Assembly (NCBI GenBank): GCA_946965045.2
Contig: OX337240.1
Span: 1,426,001-1,490,000, forward strand
Direction: 5' to 3'
Origin: Epithemia pelagica
Taxonomy: Eukaryota > Bacillariophyta > Bacillariophyceae > Surirellales > Surirellaceae
DNA: 64,000 bases
Notes under the pieces: generated by a model
Database searches by the model: none
The model's input: the letters and a program-made list of their open reading frames with translations, nothing else
Told to the model about the DNA's origin: nothing
Position numbers and translations under genes: made by a program
Part shown: one piece after another, positions 1 to 9,870 of the stretch
Layout of the letters: every line of letters begins with the position of its first letter
Position numbering within the stretch: the first letter of the stretch is position 1

Positions 1-33
1 ACTGAAAGCGCCAGCTTGCTGATCATATTTCTT

Positions 34-1038
34 CTATTGTTGTTTTTGTTGTGATTGTGGTTGAAATAGTCCCACTCGATCCGCGAGGTAGAGAGAGCAT
101 GTGAGACTGGCAAAATGACTCAGCAAAATATTGGTATTGGCCTGTACAATCAAGACATCCAAGGGTTGGACGAATCCTACTGGCGTGGTGGCTCCGGCAG
201 CCGCCCCATAGACATTTCCAAAGGTACTTCCCGCCGTCAAAACCTTGAGCGCCAAGGATCCGACAATCTCTTCCGCCGCGAGCAGTGTCAAAAACAAACC
301 CACCAAGTTCAAACTGACTTGAACCCGAATCGCACGTCGTAACAGTTCACCCGGTGTGGCAGGAAGAAAGGGGGATTTTTGTCCCTGTCGCGAATTGGGT
401 GGTCTTTGTTGCTGCCTTTGTTCTTGTGCAGAAGAAGTTTGGGGTGGAACCACCGACTTGTCCCGAAGCAATCGACGAGAGAGTCTCGTTCCGTTGCCCC
501 ATGTCCACAAAATCGACAGAAAGGAAACCGTCAAACCCAGTGCCGACAAGAAAAACGAAGGTGGATTGCCCGCTCGATTGGCTTTGGTAGCATTCGACGC
601 AAACAAGAGAATTGTACAGCTAATCACCGTCAATATCGTTTGCGCCCACCATGAAAACCAAGATGTCCGTTTCAGCATTCGGCTCGCCTCTTGAACCAAT
701 GGATTGACGTTGTTGTTGCCCACACGAGGAGGGACGTTGTTACCGATACTTTCGTGTAATCGCACCAAAGCTCTGGAATCGTTTGTCGTACGCTTCCTCG
801 CCGTCAGAGACCTCGGAAATGAATATTTCTGCGAACATGAACTAGAGAAAAGGTTCCGCCGAGAACCTGAGAAATGTTTGATGCTTACGATCCCAGGTTC
901 GAATGGAGATTTCCCATTCACTGAGGAGTGATCGGATCTGCTTGTTGTCCTTTGAGATAGGTGAAAAGATGCAACAAAATTCATGCCGCTCAAGAGCAGA
1001 AGTGCTGCATAAGCGAAACTCCGATTCATGGCTCTCAT
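34..1038 (-). CDS. TIC21: Tic21/PIC1-like plastid inner-envelope protein (DUF3611 family)
   Basis: Single-exon ORF of 334 aa starting at ATG 1036-1038. The N-terminus is a hydrophobic signal peptide ending VAS-FHL, where Phe at the predicted +1 position resembles the diatom ASAFAP plastid-import motif. Residues about 115-325 align by eye with plant Tic21/PIC1: an LKRTSWFSWWAQ block, two hydrophobic segments, a Q-rich linker (about 200-225), then two more hydrophobic segments with LDVLIVQANTNILLSHF, which is close to the plant LDVFLVQASANTLLSHF region. In plants Tic21 is a four-helix inner-envelope protein discussed as a protein-import component or iron permease; that role here is inferred from the family. 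Plant homologues are about 300 aa. An internal ATG three codons downstream is an alternative start. The family assignment is firm, the exact function is not. Confidence 0.85.
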   Translation of the reverse strand: MRAMNRSFAYAALLLLSGMNFVASFHLSQRTTSRSDHSSVNGKSPFEPGIVSIKHFSGSRRNLFSSSCSQKYSFPRSLTARKRTTNDSRALVRLHESIGNNVPPRVGNNNVNPLVQEASRMLKRTSWFSWWAQTILTVISCTILLFASNATKANRAGNPPSFFLSALGLTVSFLSILWTWGNGTRLSRRLLRDKSVVPPQTSSAQEQRQQQRPPNSRQGQKSPFLPATPGELLRRAIRVQVSLNLVGLFLTLLAAEEIVGSLALKVLTAGSTFGNVYGAAAGATTPVGFVQPLDVLIVQANTNILLSHFASLTCSLYLADRVGLFQPQSQQKQQ

Positions 1039-1411
1039 TCTTGTCTGCTTGCCGTCGATGTGATCTGCTCTCTTTCGATCGTCTCTGATACTTATGTCTG
1101 TAGCAAAGGAGAAAGGAGTATAGCTCGTCGCCGACTCTTCTCTATGTTTGTGTCGGCGTCTTGAATCTTGTGCCCGTACACCTCCGTCGATGCAATGGCA
1201 TACATAATATCCGCGACCACTATTTTTGATTTTTGTAATCCATCACCATAAAGCCGATGACCACAAGAAACAACTGCTTCGATATGATCATGTAGCTTAT
1301 TAATCTTAGAACGGTAATGTAGAAGAGCTCATGTTCCTGAAACTATACAGTCACAATTATGGTTGTATTCAAAATCATAGTCAACATGTAAGTCCTGGCC
1401 TATTCGAACAC
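1039..1411. other. Intergenic: upstream of Tic21-like gene, downstream of LHC gene
   Basis: 373 bp between the 5' end of the minus-strand Tic21-like gene and the stop of the LHC-family gene. I see no further coding or RNA feature. Confidence 0.5.
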
Positions 1412-2731
1412 CTACTTGGTGACCTCTTCGATTTTCTTTTCCACCTTCTTCATGAAACCTTCGGCATCAAAATCTTGTACCATGTCTTTCAAGTTGGAGA
1501 TGCTATTCATGATACCTTCCGTGTCGGGCAGAGTCGCGGAATCATCGCTACCCTTGAAGGACAACTTGAGGTTTTCCAATTTGGCCGCGCCTTCACTGTT
1601 CAACTGAAAGCGTACAAAAGTGTCGGATTCTTCCAATTCGTAGACCGAGTTGAAGGCAAAGTATCCGGCAGCAAGGATTGGGAGGAAGATGTTGGGGTGG
1701 AAGAACATGCTGTTTTCGACAATGGGATGTCCAGTCAAGGCTTCCCACATGGCAAAGTAGGTAATGGCCAACATGGCACTACGTCCATGACTCACTTCCA
1801 CTTCTCGCAATCCCTTGCGCGAGTAGGCATCATCACCAATCGAGTTGTACAGATTCAGAGGATCAAAGCCATAGTCACCAGCCACACCCCACTTCCACAC
1901 GTCGGCCATGTCCTTGTTGTGCATGCGACCGGATGGTGTGTTGCTCACTTGGCGGAAACAAGTCTTGTACTCCAAGAATCCAATGGCACCGAAAATGGCA
2001 GCAAAGCCAATAAAGGAAATGGGGTTGAATCCATTCAATACAGATGGTGCGCATCCATTTTGCAACATCCAATCGGGCGCCAACAACTCCGAGATGGGCC
2101 ATCCGATGACGGCAAGCATCGCCAACCGAGCGTGACGGATCTCCGCTTCTTGCATTGTGTAGAGATCGTATTCTTCCGTGAATCCAAGGGGATCAAATCC
2201 ATAGTCCCCAGCATGGCTACCATCCAAGGCAGGAGGGCGCTTGAGGAATGGTACCGCAATCGATTCATCCTTGTTGCTGTATCGGCCACTGTGAAGACGA
2301 ATGAAAATGACGTGAAAGGAACATGAATGCAAAAATAAAGGTGAGAGGGAGGAGGGAAAGAGAAAGCATCAGTCTCATTTACATGGAGAGAGACAAGTCT
2401 CGCCGACTCTGCTTCGGCATACTGCTGCAAGGGACGGAAAAACTCACGGTTGAATCGTGCTATATCTACTGGAGACGTCGTCCGCGTCGGAAGCTTTCAC
2501 GGCAGCGATATCATTGATTGTCGCAGTCTTGGAGTCACCCCCAGAAACGATTTCCTCCTCGGATTCCTTCTTGGTCTCGGGTTCGGCCACAACCGATGCG
2601 AAGAGCGCTTCCACGTTCACCGAGTTTTGACTAACAGTTGGACTCGCCGAGTACGTGAAAGCAGTCACGGCCAAAGCCTGAAGAGCCAAAGCGGCAACGA
2701 TTGTTCCTGTTTGAGTGGCAAACTTGGTCAT
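1412..2731 (-). CDS. Light-harvesting (FCP/LHC superfamily) protein, two exons, four hydrophobic helices
   Basis: Exon 1 is 2448-2731 and exon 2 is 1412-2288, joined over a 159-bp intron (donor GTGAGT at 2447, acceptor TTCACAG ending 2289). Together they encode 386 aa in frame. The start at 2731 has a CACC ATG context and opens a signal peptide (TGTIVAALALQALAVTAF) with Phe near the cleavage site, as expected for diatom plastid import. LHC hallmarks are AGDYGFDPLGF, helix-1 motif EAEIRHARLAMLAVIGW and helix-3 motif EVEVSHGRSAMLAI, whose Glu/His/Arg residues bind chlorophyll in the family. A second GDYGFDPLNLY sits before helix 3. Unusually there is a fourth hydrophobic stretch (IFLPILAAGYFAFNSV) and a charged C-terminal tail of about 80 aa. 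At 386 aa it is much longer than standard FCPs (about 200 aa), so it is a divergent LHC-like protein; whether it harvests light or protects is unknown. Confidence 0.85.
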
Positions 2732-3218
2732 GGTGACGGTTGCTCTGTTGTTGTCGTGTGCTTGCGTTGCTTCGTCGAATGTTGTGGAGTACCCCAAGAT
2801 GTGAATTTGATGGGTCGTCGGTGGAGAAGCACCCAAAGAAATGGATTCCACTTTGTCCCATCAACAAATAATTACGTCACCATTCCAGTTTCCGTGCTTT
2901 TGGTCCTGTGACGTAAGATGCGAATCAAAGGCGATCATGGAAGAGTATCCGGAAGGAATCTGACGTGGTTTGCGTTCCACGATCGAAAGGAAAGATCGCA
3001 CATGCAAGCACACGCACCCCAAAAAGAGAAAGAGACCCACGTACACGTGTCTGTGTCTACGGTACGAGATTGCTACATGGCCATGACTACCTATCTAGAG
3101 TCTAGAGGCTCGTAGGAGTAAGCATAATGCATAGGAGTATAACCAAGCTTCCTCTTTCTACCGAAGCTGTTTATGTGTATCGTCTATCCAGATATTTTCA
3201 GTTTATTGTAACGATGGT
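2732..3218. other. Intergenic: promoter side of LHC gene
   Basis: 487 bp upstream of the minus-strand LHC gene and downstream of the protease gene. It holds two copies of the octamer TAGGAGTA (3113-3120 and 3132-3139). No gene seen. Confidence 0.5.
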
Positions 3219-4523
3219 CTAGACCGAGGAGAGCTGATACTCCTCAATGAGTTTATCAAACTCTTTACTGGAGAGATAGGTCAAGAATCCTACTCCAGTG
3301 GCATTGTCGGGGCCTTCGGCCGCAATGTCAATGACACGAGATTTGTTGAGGACCTTACGGACCACTTCGTCGGCTGTCTTGTGGCAAAGTTGTTTGGACC
3401 CGGATTGCAAAATGTCGGGGAGCAAGGCTGTGATCAAGCCACACACGTGCGGACAGGCCATGGACGTTCCCGACATGTCTTGGTATTCTCCATTGCCAGG
3501 TTTGAAACTAATCACATTCACGCCGATCCCGGCATAGTCGACTTCCGGGTTGGTGTTGGAAAAGTAGGCAACGGGCAAACCAGCCGCCTTGGAAACGGCG
3601 GCAACACTAATGCATTCCGGCCACATGGCTGGGAATCTGTATTTGAATTGTAAGGGCAAGTGGTGAGATTTCAACAATACCAGTTTTCAATGTCTCATCA
3701 TGATTCCGGTGGACACGTACGATCTTTCGTTGGTCATTGGATTATCATCGCCCTCATTTCCTGCAGCACAAACCACAATGACATCTCGCTCGTTGGCAAA
3801 CTTGACGGCTGTCCGAATGTTGAGCGATGCAAAGCGTCCTCCCAGCGACATGTTGATAATCTGACACCCATCGTAGACGGCTTCGACAATGGCCATGGCA
3901 ATGGCCTCGTCGACACCAATGGATCCTTCCTCACCAAACACGCGATAATCGTAAATCTCGGCATCGGGTGCCATCAAATGAATGGTACCAGCAACATGGG
4001 TGCCATGATCGTCTTGTTCCAAAGGCGTGCCGCCTCGGAACCACAACTGATGCTTGACCTGTCCATGGAATCCAGCATGTTCGGCGTCGACACCCGAATC
4101 AATGACACCCACTTTAATGCCCTTACCGGTCTTGCCCTCCTTGCGAAGCTTGGCACCGCCCGTGAGACGAATGCCCAATGGCAAGGCCAAGTCATCTACA
4201 GTTTCTTCGTCTTGTGGTGGTGGTGGTGCCTTGGCGGGTCGACGCACGACCGAAGGTTGCTTGATTGCCGTAACCTCAACTACTTTGGAAGACATGGTGG
4301 TGTTTGTGTTTGGTTCAATGACAGTGGAAGGAACGGGAGGTTCGACGACTTGTTGTTGTTGTTGTTGTGGAAGAGGCTCTGGATCCGATTTTGTGGTGGG
4401 AGCTGGCTTGGTGTGGCCTTTCTTCTGCTCTTGGTTTGTCTGGTTCTGGATATCGTCGTCGTCGGCTGTGGCGTCTTTGGGGGAGCAAAGCGAATCAAGA
4501 CACGATCCAAGACAATCTTGCAT
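3219..4523 (-). CDS. Subtilisin-like serine protease (S8 family), two exons
   Basis: Exon 1 is 3721-4523 and exon 2 is 3219-3636, with an 84-bp intron (donor GTACGT at 3720, acceptor ACAG ending 3637). Joining gives 406 aa in frame and restores the conserved NERSFPAMWPECISV block. All four S8 signatures are present: Asp in VGVIDSGVD (about 143), His in DDHGTHVAGT (about 170), oxyanion Asn in AAGNEGD (about 254) and the nucleophile Ser in GTSMACPH (about 326). The first 110 residues are low complexity (Asp, Gln, Pro-rich) with no clear signal peptide, so an intracellular enzyme or a missed upstream exon are both possible. The mature domain is compact, as in bacterial-type subtilisins. Substrate unknown. 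Confidence 0.88.
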
Positions 4524-5262
4524 GCCTACTCAGGGAAGGACTGGAAGTGCACGTCTTTTCCACTCGAGAGCTGATACCTACCACAAAGGATTGTCACAAT
4601 GATTTCAATAATGCGGAACACCAACTCGATATCCCCGATTGATCTCGCGGAGAATGCACAAAAAGACACAAGACGAAGAGATAGGAGTGAATCCCATGAG
4701 CGTTCCCGGATTAACACCGGGTCACGCTTGCTACCCTTCTCATCCAATCCCGTAATTTGATTCCCGGACTCCAGATATTGCGCGACTCACACGCCGTTCC
4801 AAACGTGCATTCGCATTTGGATACGCACCCAAGTACTACCCGGCGGTGAGCACGGTGAGAACAAGAGAAGATCCAAAATTCTGATCCAAGTTGACACCTC
4901 TCTCACTTCTCATCGGTTAGAATGAAATGTCTCCGTTAAATATATTATCAAATTTACAGAAAGATCTTTATTACGAGTGATCAGGTGTATGTCTGGTTTC
5001 GTAAAGTTCTACGCACCTTGGTACAGAGGGTATCTTTTGGAGAGTTGGGATGACACCAACCCATGTGATCTCATCCTTGACACAGAATAGGTTCTACCAA
5101 GAGCGAGTTGATTGCTTGCTGTCTTGGAAACAAAGCAACCAAAAGATCGCATTTCCTACAAAATTACGTTTCCAGTTCGAACCTCGTTGTTCGAACCTCG
5201 TTCAACGTTTACCGAATCCAATCTCGAGATCCTCTCTCTCTACAGACACCGCTACAACAATA
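4524..5262. other. Divergent intergenic region
   Basis: 739 bp between the 5' ends of the minus-strand protease gene and the plus-strand 62-aa gene, so it must contain both promoters. The minus-strand reading frame just upstream of the protease (4526-4747) contains a hydrophobic stretch and a GTAGGT donor-like site, so a non-obvious first exon cannot be excluded. No other feature recognised. Confidence 0.4.
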
Positions 5263-5724
5263 ATGGGCAAGCCGAAGAAGACCGCCGCCGTGGAAGAATT
5301 CAAGCTCTCCAAGTAAGTGGATGTAACGAGATCGAGGCATGAAGCGAATTGCGATCCTGATCGTGATATCCATGAGACATTTTCGCCTTGGATACAAGGA
5401 TCTTTTCCCTCTCTTGAGATCTTTTGAATTCCAGCCAAGAGACACGTATCTCACAAGTACTTTTTCCTCTACTCTTGTCACCGCTCTCCAAATTTTCAGG
5501 AAGGACCAAAAGAAAGTCGACAAGCTTAGCGCTCAAATCCCTTTCCATGAATCCAGTAAGTTTGATACATATCCAACTCAACCTTCCTTGGTACAGCCGC
5601 ATGACTAACTTCATTGTGTGTGCTTTTTTGCATTCCTACAGGAGGTAACAAGGAAGAAGTAGTCAAGATCCAAGAGCAAATCAAGGACATTGAAACCAAG
5701 GCCAGAGAAGCGGCTGGTTTCTAA
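5263..5724 (+). CDS. Small basic three-exon protein (62 aa), conserved-looking, function unknown
   Basis: Exons 5263-5312, 5500-5555 and 5642-5724 with clean GTAAGT donors (5313 and 5556) and CAG acceptors (ending 5499 and 5641). The 189 coding bases run in frame from ATG to TAA. The product begins MGKPKKTAAVEEFKLSK, continues KKDQKKVDKLSAQIPFHESR and ends in an amphipathic, probably coiled-coil segment rich in Glu, Lys and Ile (GNKEEVVKIQEQIKDIETKA). No single exon is long enough to stand out; the three consistent splice junctions are the main evidence. I do not recognise the family. The lysine-rich start could suit a nucleic-acid or ribosome-associated small protein, but that is a guess. 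Confidence 0.72.
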
Positions 5725-6187
5725 GGAAGATTCTGTGCTGCATCGTTCTCTCATATGAGGGTTGGCCGCTTGTTGGAGCAACCCTTTTCTTGTCGTCTCG
5801 TCGTTTTTCATTCCATGAATGTAAAGCGTCGACGGTCGTTTGCAGAATAGAGTGTGCACATAACATCTTCCTTATACTAATAGACACGACTTGATACTTT
5901 TTGCCGAGTCTCTTTCATTTGTACCTGTCCATAAGGTTGCCTGACAGAAGTTCCGCTTGCATGGGGAAAGTCTCAACAAGTGGATTTGTGGAGTCGTCAG
6001 CGATGCGTACGTCGTGTGGCGTGCACAGCCCATACGCACGACAAACGACGATAGTCAATCCCCCTTACCCTTAAGTCACGGGTTGACAATCCCTCCCCCC
6101 CTTTAAAATGTTCATGCCATTATCATCAAAGAGTGTCCATGACCATTGGACGACTTACTGGAACTTGCTGAACACTGATTCTCCACC
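5725..6187. other. Intergenic: upstream of ZIP transporter gene
   Basis: 463 bp between the small-protein gene and the ZIP gene, both on the plus strand. It holds the presumed ZIP promoter, including a GC-rich stretch near 6005-6055. No gene seen. Confidence 0.4.
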
Positions 6188-7195
6188 ATGGTTTCCTCAT
6201 CCATCGCCACAGCCGCCCTGTTATCGACGGGTTTGATCAGTTTGGCACCGAATTTGCTGTTATTCCTGTTCTCGGTCGAAAAATCGAATCCATCGTCTCT
6301 CAAATTGTTCTTGAACTTGGGTCAGGCGTTGGCATCCGGTGCCTTACTCGGTGACGTCTTTCTTCACGCACTACCTCATGCCGAGATTAATGACGAAACA
6401 GGTATTTGGATATTGGCCGGCTTTGTCATGTTTCTGCTGGCAGATATCCTTGCGAGAACCATTAGTGGAGATCATGGTCATCACCATGGCGACCATGCAA
6501 ACAACGACGACTCTTCATCTTCTTCTTCTGCTTCCAAAAGTCGGACCAAGCTTTCGGCCGTCGCTCTCAGTCTGATTGCGGACTCTCTCCACAACTTTAC
6601 CGATGGACTTGCCATTGGCGCTAGTTTCACGGCAGAATCTTCGGCGTCCATGATAGGCCAATCCATCTCGTCGTTAATGGCTAGCCGAGGGGGCTTGGCC
6701 ACCATTTCCGTCATGCTGCATGAAATTCCGCATGAAATTGGAGACTTTTGTACCTTGATTCAAGCTGGATTTACCAAGAGACAGGCCATTCTGGCGCAGT
6801 TTGTGACGGCCATTGCCGCCATGGTGGGGACCTTGGTGGCACTCTTTGTGTCGGACCTCTTTGCGGGAGATGGGCTCAGTCTCATTACAGCCGGAGGTTT
6901 TGTCTACTTGGCCTCGGTGACCATTCTTCCCGAAGTGTTGGGAGAAAGCAAATCGTTTGGATACGCCATGGCGCAAGTGGTGGCATTCTTGACCGGTGTG
7001 GCATTTATGCAGTCGGTGGCAATTTTGGAAGAACATGATCACTCGCATCATCACCATCATGGACATTCACATCATCAACAGCATGCAGATCATCATCATC
7101 ATGGACATGCTCAACACCAACATGAGGTGCACCATCATGGTGGTCATGATCACCACGGACACGATCATGGTTCGGCGGTCCACACAGAGCTGTAA
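6188..7195 (+). CDS. ZIP-family metal (zinc/iron) transporter, LIV-1/KE4-like
   Basis: Intronless ORF of 335 aa starting at ACC ATG G. Hydrophobic helices include TAALLSTGLISLAPNLLLFLF at the N-terminus, a second around GQALASGALLGDVFLHALPH, then a His/Ser-rich loop (about 97-118). The transport signatures are HNFTDGLAIG (about 135) and HEIPHEIGDF (about 177), the hallmark of LIV-1 subfamily ZIPs such as SLC39A7/KE4 and SLC39A13. The last 50 residues are extremely His-rich (HHHHHGHSHH, HHGGHDHHGHDHG), an expected metal-binding or sensing tail, here C-terminal rather than N-terminal. ZIPs move divalent metals toward the cytosol from outside or from ER/Golgi lumen; the KE4-like type suggests an endomembrane location. 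Metal specificity cannot be read from sequence. Confidence 0.92.
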   Translation: MVSSSIATAALLSTGLISLAPNLLLFLFSVEKSNPSSLKLFLNLGQALASGALLGDVFLHALPHAEINDETGIWILAGFVMFLLADILARTISGDHGHHHGDHANNDDSSSSSSASKSRTKLSAVALSLIADSLHNFTDGLAIGASFTAESSASMIGQSISSLMASRGGLATISVMLHEIPHEIGDFCTLIQAGFTKRQAILAQFVTAIAAMVGTLVALFVSDLFAGDGLSLITAGGFVYLASVTILPEVLGESKSFGYAMAQVVAFLTGVAFMQSVAILEEHDHSHHHHHGHSHHQQHADHHHHGHAQHQHEVHHHGGHDHHGHDHGSAVHTEL

Positions 7196-7716
7196 AAGAC
7201 AACTGCCTACTATTCAGTTGCTTTTGCGTCGTCCAATCCGGTGGTTTCGACGATATGATTCTGGGCAAAAACAGTCTTTGTATGATTGTATGAGATGACA
7301 GTGAGAGACGCATACCAAGGTTTCTTCACTCACAAATCTCGAGTCCAACATTCATATCCTTTTAACTGTACGACGATCCGATTCTACTCGAAAGATCTAC
7401 TAGTTGCAGCTAAGGAGATAGAAGGTTGTCTGTTTACTCTAATGGACAGAACTTTTGGTCTTGATAGTAATGATTACAGCAACGGAGGAACCACATCCAT
7501 ATGTCTTCCTTTTGTTGCTTCTACTATAGTCTGGTATATGGCTCTCTTATCCCAAACTAAAAACAACTTATGGAAAAGATCATCGGTGTGGCCAATTCTC
7601 ATGCTCGTGAGAGTCTGCTCCCCAAATCCGAAATATCCATTTACTTGTTCAAACTGCACCTAGATATGACACAAGCCCCGAGTAGTGATTATGGTTGACA
7701 TAGATGCGATCGCTTG
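7196..7716. other. Convergent intergenic region
   Basis: 521 bp between the 3' ends of the ZIP gene (plus) and the RBM25-like gene (minus). Open frames here are short and have no recognisable features; this is probably two 3' UTRs. Confidence 0.4.
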
Positions 7717-9507
7717 CTACCGGTTCAACTGATTGACTTGTTCTTGCAACTTGTCCAAAAAGGCTGGAGCATCCTCCTCCAAGACATCCTGCAACTCGGG
7801 TCGTAAATCGGCCATGGGACGATCAGCATGCTTGGTGGCATGATTGTAAATGAAATCCACCAAGGAGGATTCTGGTTCTCCCAACAACTGCTGAATCTCT
7901 TTGGCAATCCATTCTTTCAAGTCGCCCACTTGTTCCACCTTGCTTCGTTTGGCCGGAGGAGGCTGTACAGCACCAGCTTCACTAGCAGCCGCAGCAGTAG
8001 TAGTACTGGCTTGTGTCATCCATGCAGGCAAGTTGGACACACCACGAGGCCCTGTTCCTTGCTGTGGTGGCGCTCCTTGTGGTGGTGGTAAAGGAGGTTG
8101 CGGGAGCTGCTCCGTGTTCGGCGGAGGGGGGAATGGTAAAGAAGGGGGAGCAGCCATATTCGGCGGCGGTGGAGGCAACATTCCTCCTCCTGCTGCTGCA
8201 GATGTAGGAGGTGGTGGTAAGTCATGCATGGGAGGTGGTGGCATGGGTGGTGCTCCTCCATGAGGAGGAGGTGGCAGTGTTCCCCCGTGAGGTGGTGGTG
8301 GCAGTTCTCCTCCTCCACCACCCACGGGAGGAGGAGGGGGCATGGAGGGTGGTGGACCCATCATCGGCGGAGGCGGTGGTCCTCCCGCAAACGGAGGAGG
8401 TTGTCCTTGTAGGGGGCCTTCGCCACCAGGAGGTCCTGGTGGTGGTTGTTGACGCAATCGTTCCATGGCGGCCTCCAGTTTGTTCATGACCAATTCTTTT
8501 CGCCGGACGGCCTTATGTCCTTGTTGCTGTTCCAATGATTGACGAAACTGACGTACTGCGGATAAAACTGCTGGATTCTGCAAGGGATCTTCTTCTTCTC
8601 CGTCTCCTCCATCCTCACCCATGGTGATTCCAGATGAGTTAGCGGCGGTTGTAGTTGTTGTATCAGCGGGGTTATTGCTCGCATTTGGCCCACCTAACTG
8701 AGACGGATCACCACTGCTACTCGATAACAAGTGTTCGTACGAGACTTGGAGTTTTTCACAGAGGCTATCGACAAGTTCAGGTGTATAATCCGGAAAGGAT
8801 GTAGGAGGGGGGAGGGGAAGATTGGGTTGTACGGGTACCCAATGGACTGCCGTTCTACCCACAGAATCATTGGTATTTTGGTTGGAATTTCGTTGCGTCC
8901 AAAATTGGCGCATGGCTGACACTAATTTCATGGCTCCATCCGCATGGGCACATGTCACCAAGGCATGAGTGGCCAACACGGGGACGCTTCCGACTGTTTC
9001 TCGTTTGTTCTTGTCTTGTGATTCGTCCTCTTTTTTCACAGTTACACTAGACACAGTCTCTTCAGCTCCAATATCAAGCTTTAGTAAGGAAAAGAGGTCC
9101 CTGGTTTTCGGTTTCAAAGAGGAAGCCGTCGTCGAGGGTTTCTCGGGGTGGTGGTTGTCACGACGTTGCAATGCTTGCGGCGAACACATGTGGATATGTC
9201 GGACACCCACCACTTCCACCAACCACGTTCGCAGTCGACTCTTTTCATGAAAGAGTTCCGGTAAGTTGGTCAGCAACACTGTTTTGGAGAGCGAGGGACG
9301 AGGAATGGAGGGAGGAGGTACCGCAAGGGGAACAACAGGAGGAACTCCGACTGTGGTGGGTGGTGGTGGAGGAGGAAGGGCGCCACCGGGTGGTGGTAAT
9401 GGCGGGGGTGGCAAGGCTCCACCAACACCACCGGGAGGAGGCGGGGGCATCATCATATTGGGAAGGGGGACCGGAGGTGGAGGAGGTTGGGTTGTTGTCG
9501 ATGCCAT
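7717..9507 (-). CDS. RBM25-like RNA-binding protein (proline-rich, RRM-like, PWI domain)
   Basis: Intronless ORF of 596 aa. The N-terminus (1-70) is nearly all proline runs. Residues about 72-230 look like an RRM interrupted by a low-complexity insert: KTVLLTNLPELFHEKSRLRTWL resembles the first strand and helix, and HALVTCAHADGAMKLVSAMR the last strand region. A second proline/glycine-rich block spans about 355-500. The C-terminal 70 residues match a PWI domain of the RBM25 type (LKEWIAKEIQQLLGEPESSLVDFIYNH, with Glu-Pro-Glu and Leu-Val-Asp-Phe-Ile preserved). RBM25-family proteins regulate pre-mRNA splicing in the nucleus. The proline tracts could recruit WW or profilin-type partners (inference). 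The PWI call is strong, the RRM call moderate. Confidence 0.8.
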   Translation of the reverse strand: MASTTTQPPPPPVPLPNMMMPPPPPGGVGGALPPPPLPPPGGALPPPPPPTTVGVPPVVPLAVPPPSIPRPSLSKTVLLTNLPELFHEKSRLRTWLVEVVGVRHIHMCSPQALQRRDNHHPEKPSTTASSLKPKTRDLFSLLKLDIGAEETVSSVTVKKEDESQDKNKRETVGSVPVLATHALVTCAHADGAMKLVSAMRQFWTQRNSNQNTNDSVGRTAVHWVPVQPNLPLPPPTSFPDYTPELVDSLCEKLQVSYEHLLSSSSGDPSQLGGPNASNNPADTTTTTAANSSGITMGEDGGDGEEEDPLQNPAVLSAVRQFRQSLEQQQGHKAVRRKELVMNKLEAAMERLRQQPPPGPPGGEGPLQGQPPPFAGGPPPPPMMGPPPSMPPPPPVGGGGGELPPPPHGGTLPPPPHGGAPPMPPPPMHDLPPPPTSAAAGGGMLPPPPPNMAAPPSLPFPPPPNTEQLPQPPLPPPQGAPPQQGTGPRGVSNLPAWMTQASTTTAAAASEAGAVQPPPAKRSKVEQVGDLKEWIAKEIQQLLGEPESSLVDFIYNHATKHADRPMADLRPELQDVLEEDAPAFLDKLQEQVNQLNR

Positions 9508-9870
9508 GGTCGTTCAAGGATCTCTGCACTCTGCAACGGCGCCAACAGCACAGGCAAGCGATCGGACTGCTATTCCATTCCTGTTCTGTCTCTACCCATC
9601 GTTGAGTCACGAACAATATCTTTATCTGCTATCCTAGGAGTAAGTCCTAAGCCTATTCCATCGACGTAATGTAGCTAGAGCATATCTCTCATCTTCTCGT
9701 AGCAACAAAGAAACTCCGATTTGTTTAACAAGGCAATGCTCAACAAAGCTTAGGGTCGGTACTAGATCATTATGTCCGCAAGGAAATCCTTAAGAAATCT
9801 AGTAATCGAAAAAAGCAAGACAAAATGTCTAGGTAGGAAAGATGGAAGCAGGTTGGAACTCCATTGCTAA
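9508..9870. other. Intergenic: upstream of RBM25-like gene
   Basis: 363 bp, promoter side of the RBM25-like gene and 3' side of the carrier gene. Contains one TAGGAGTA octamer (9635-9642). No gene seen. Confidence 0.4.

Noticed and set aside
880-910. GGTTCGAAT-like tRNA T-loop
   Set aside because: Lies inside the Tic21-like coding sequence, with no cloverleaf around it.
1331-2326. 331-codon plus-strand ORF
   Set aside because: It is antisense to LHC exon 2, which has unmistakable LHC motifs; the long frame reflects codon bias.
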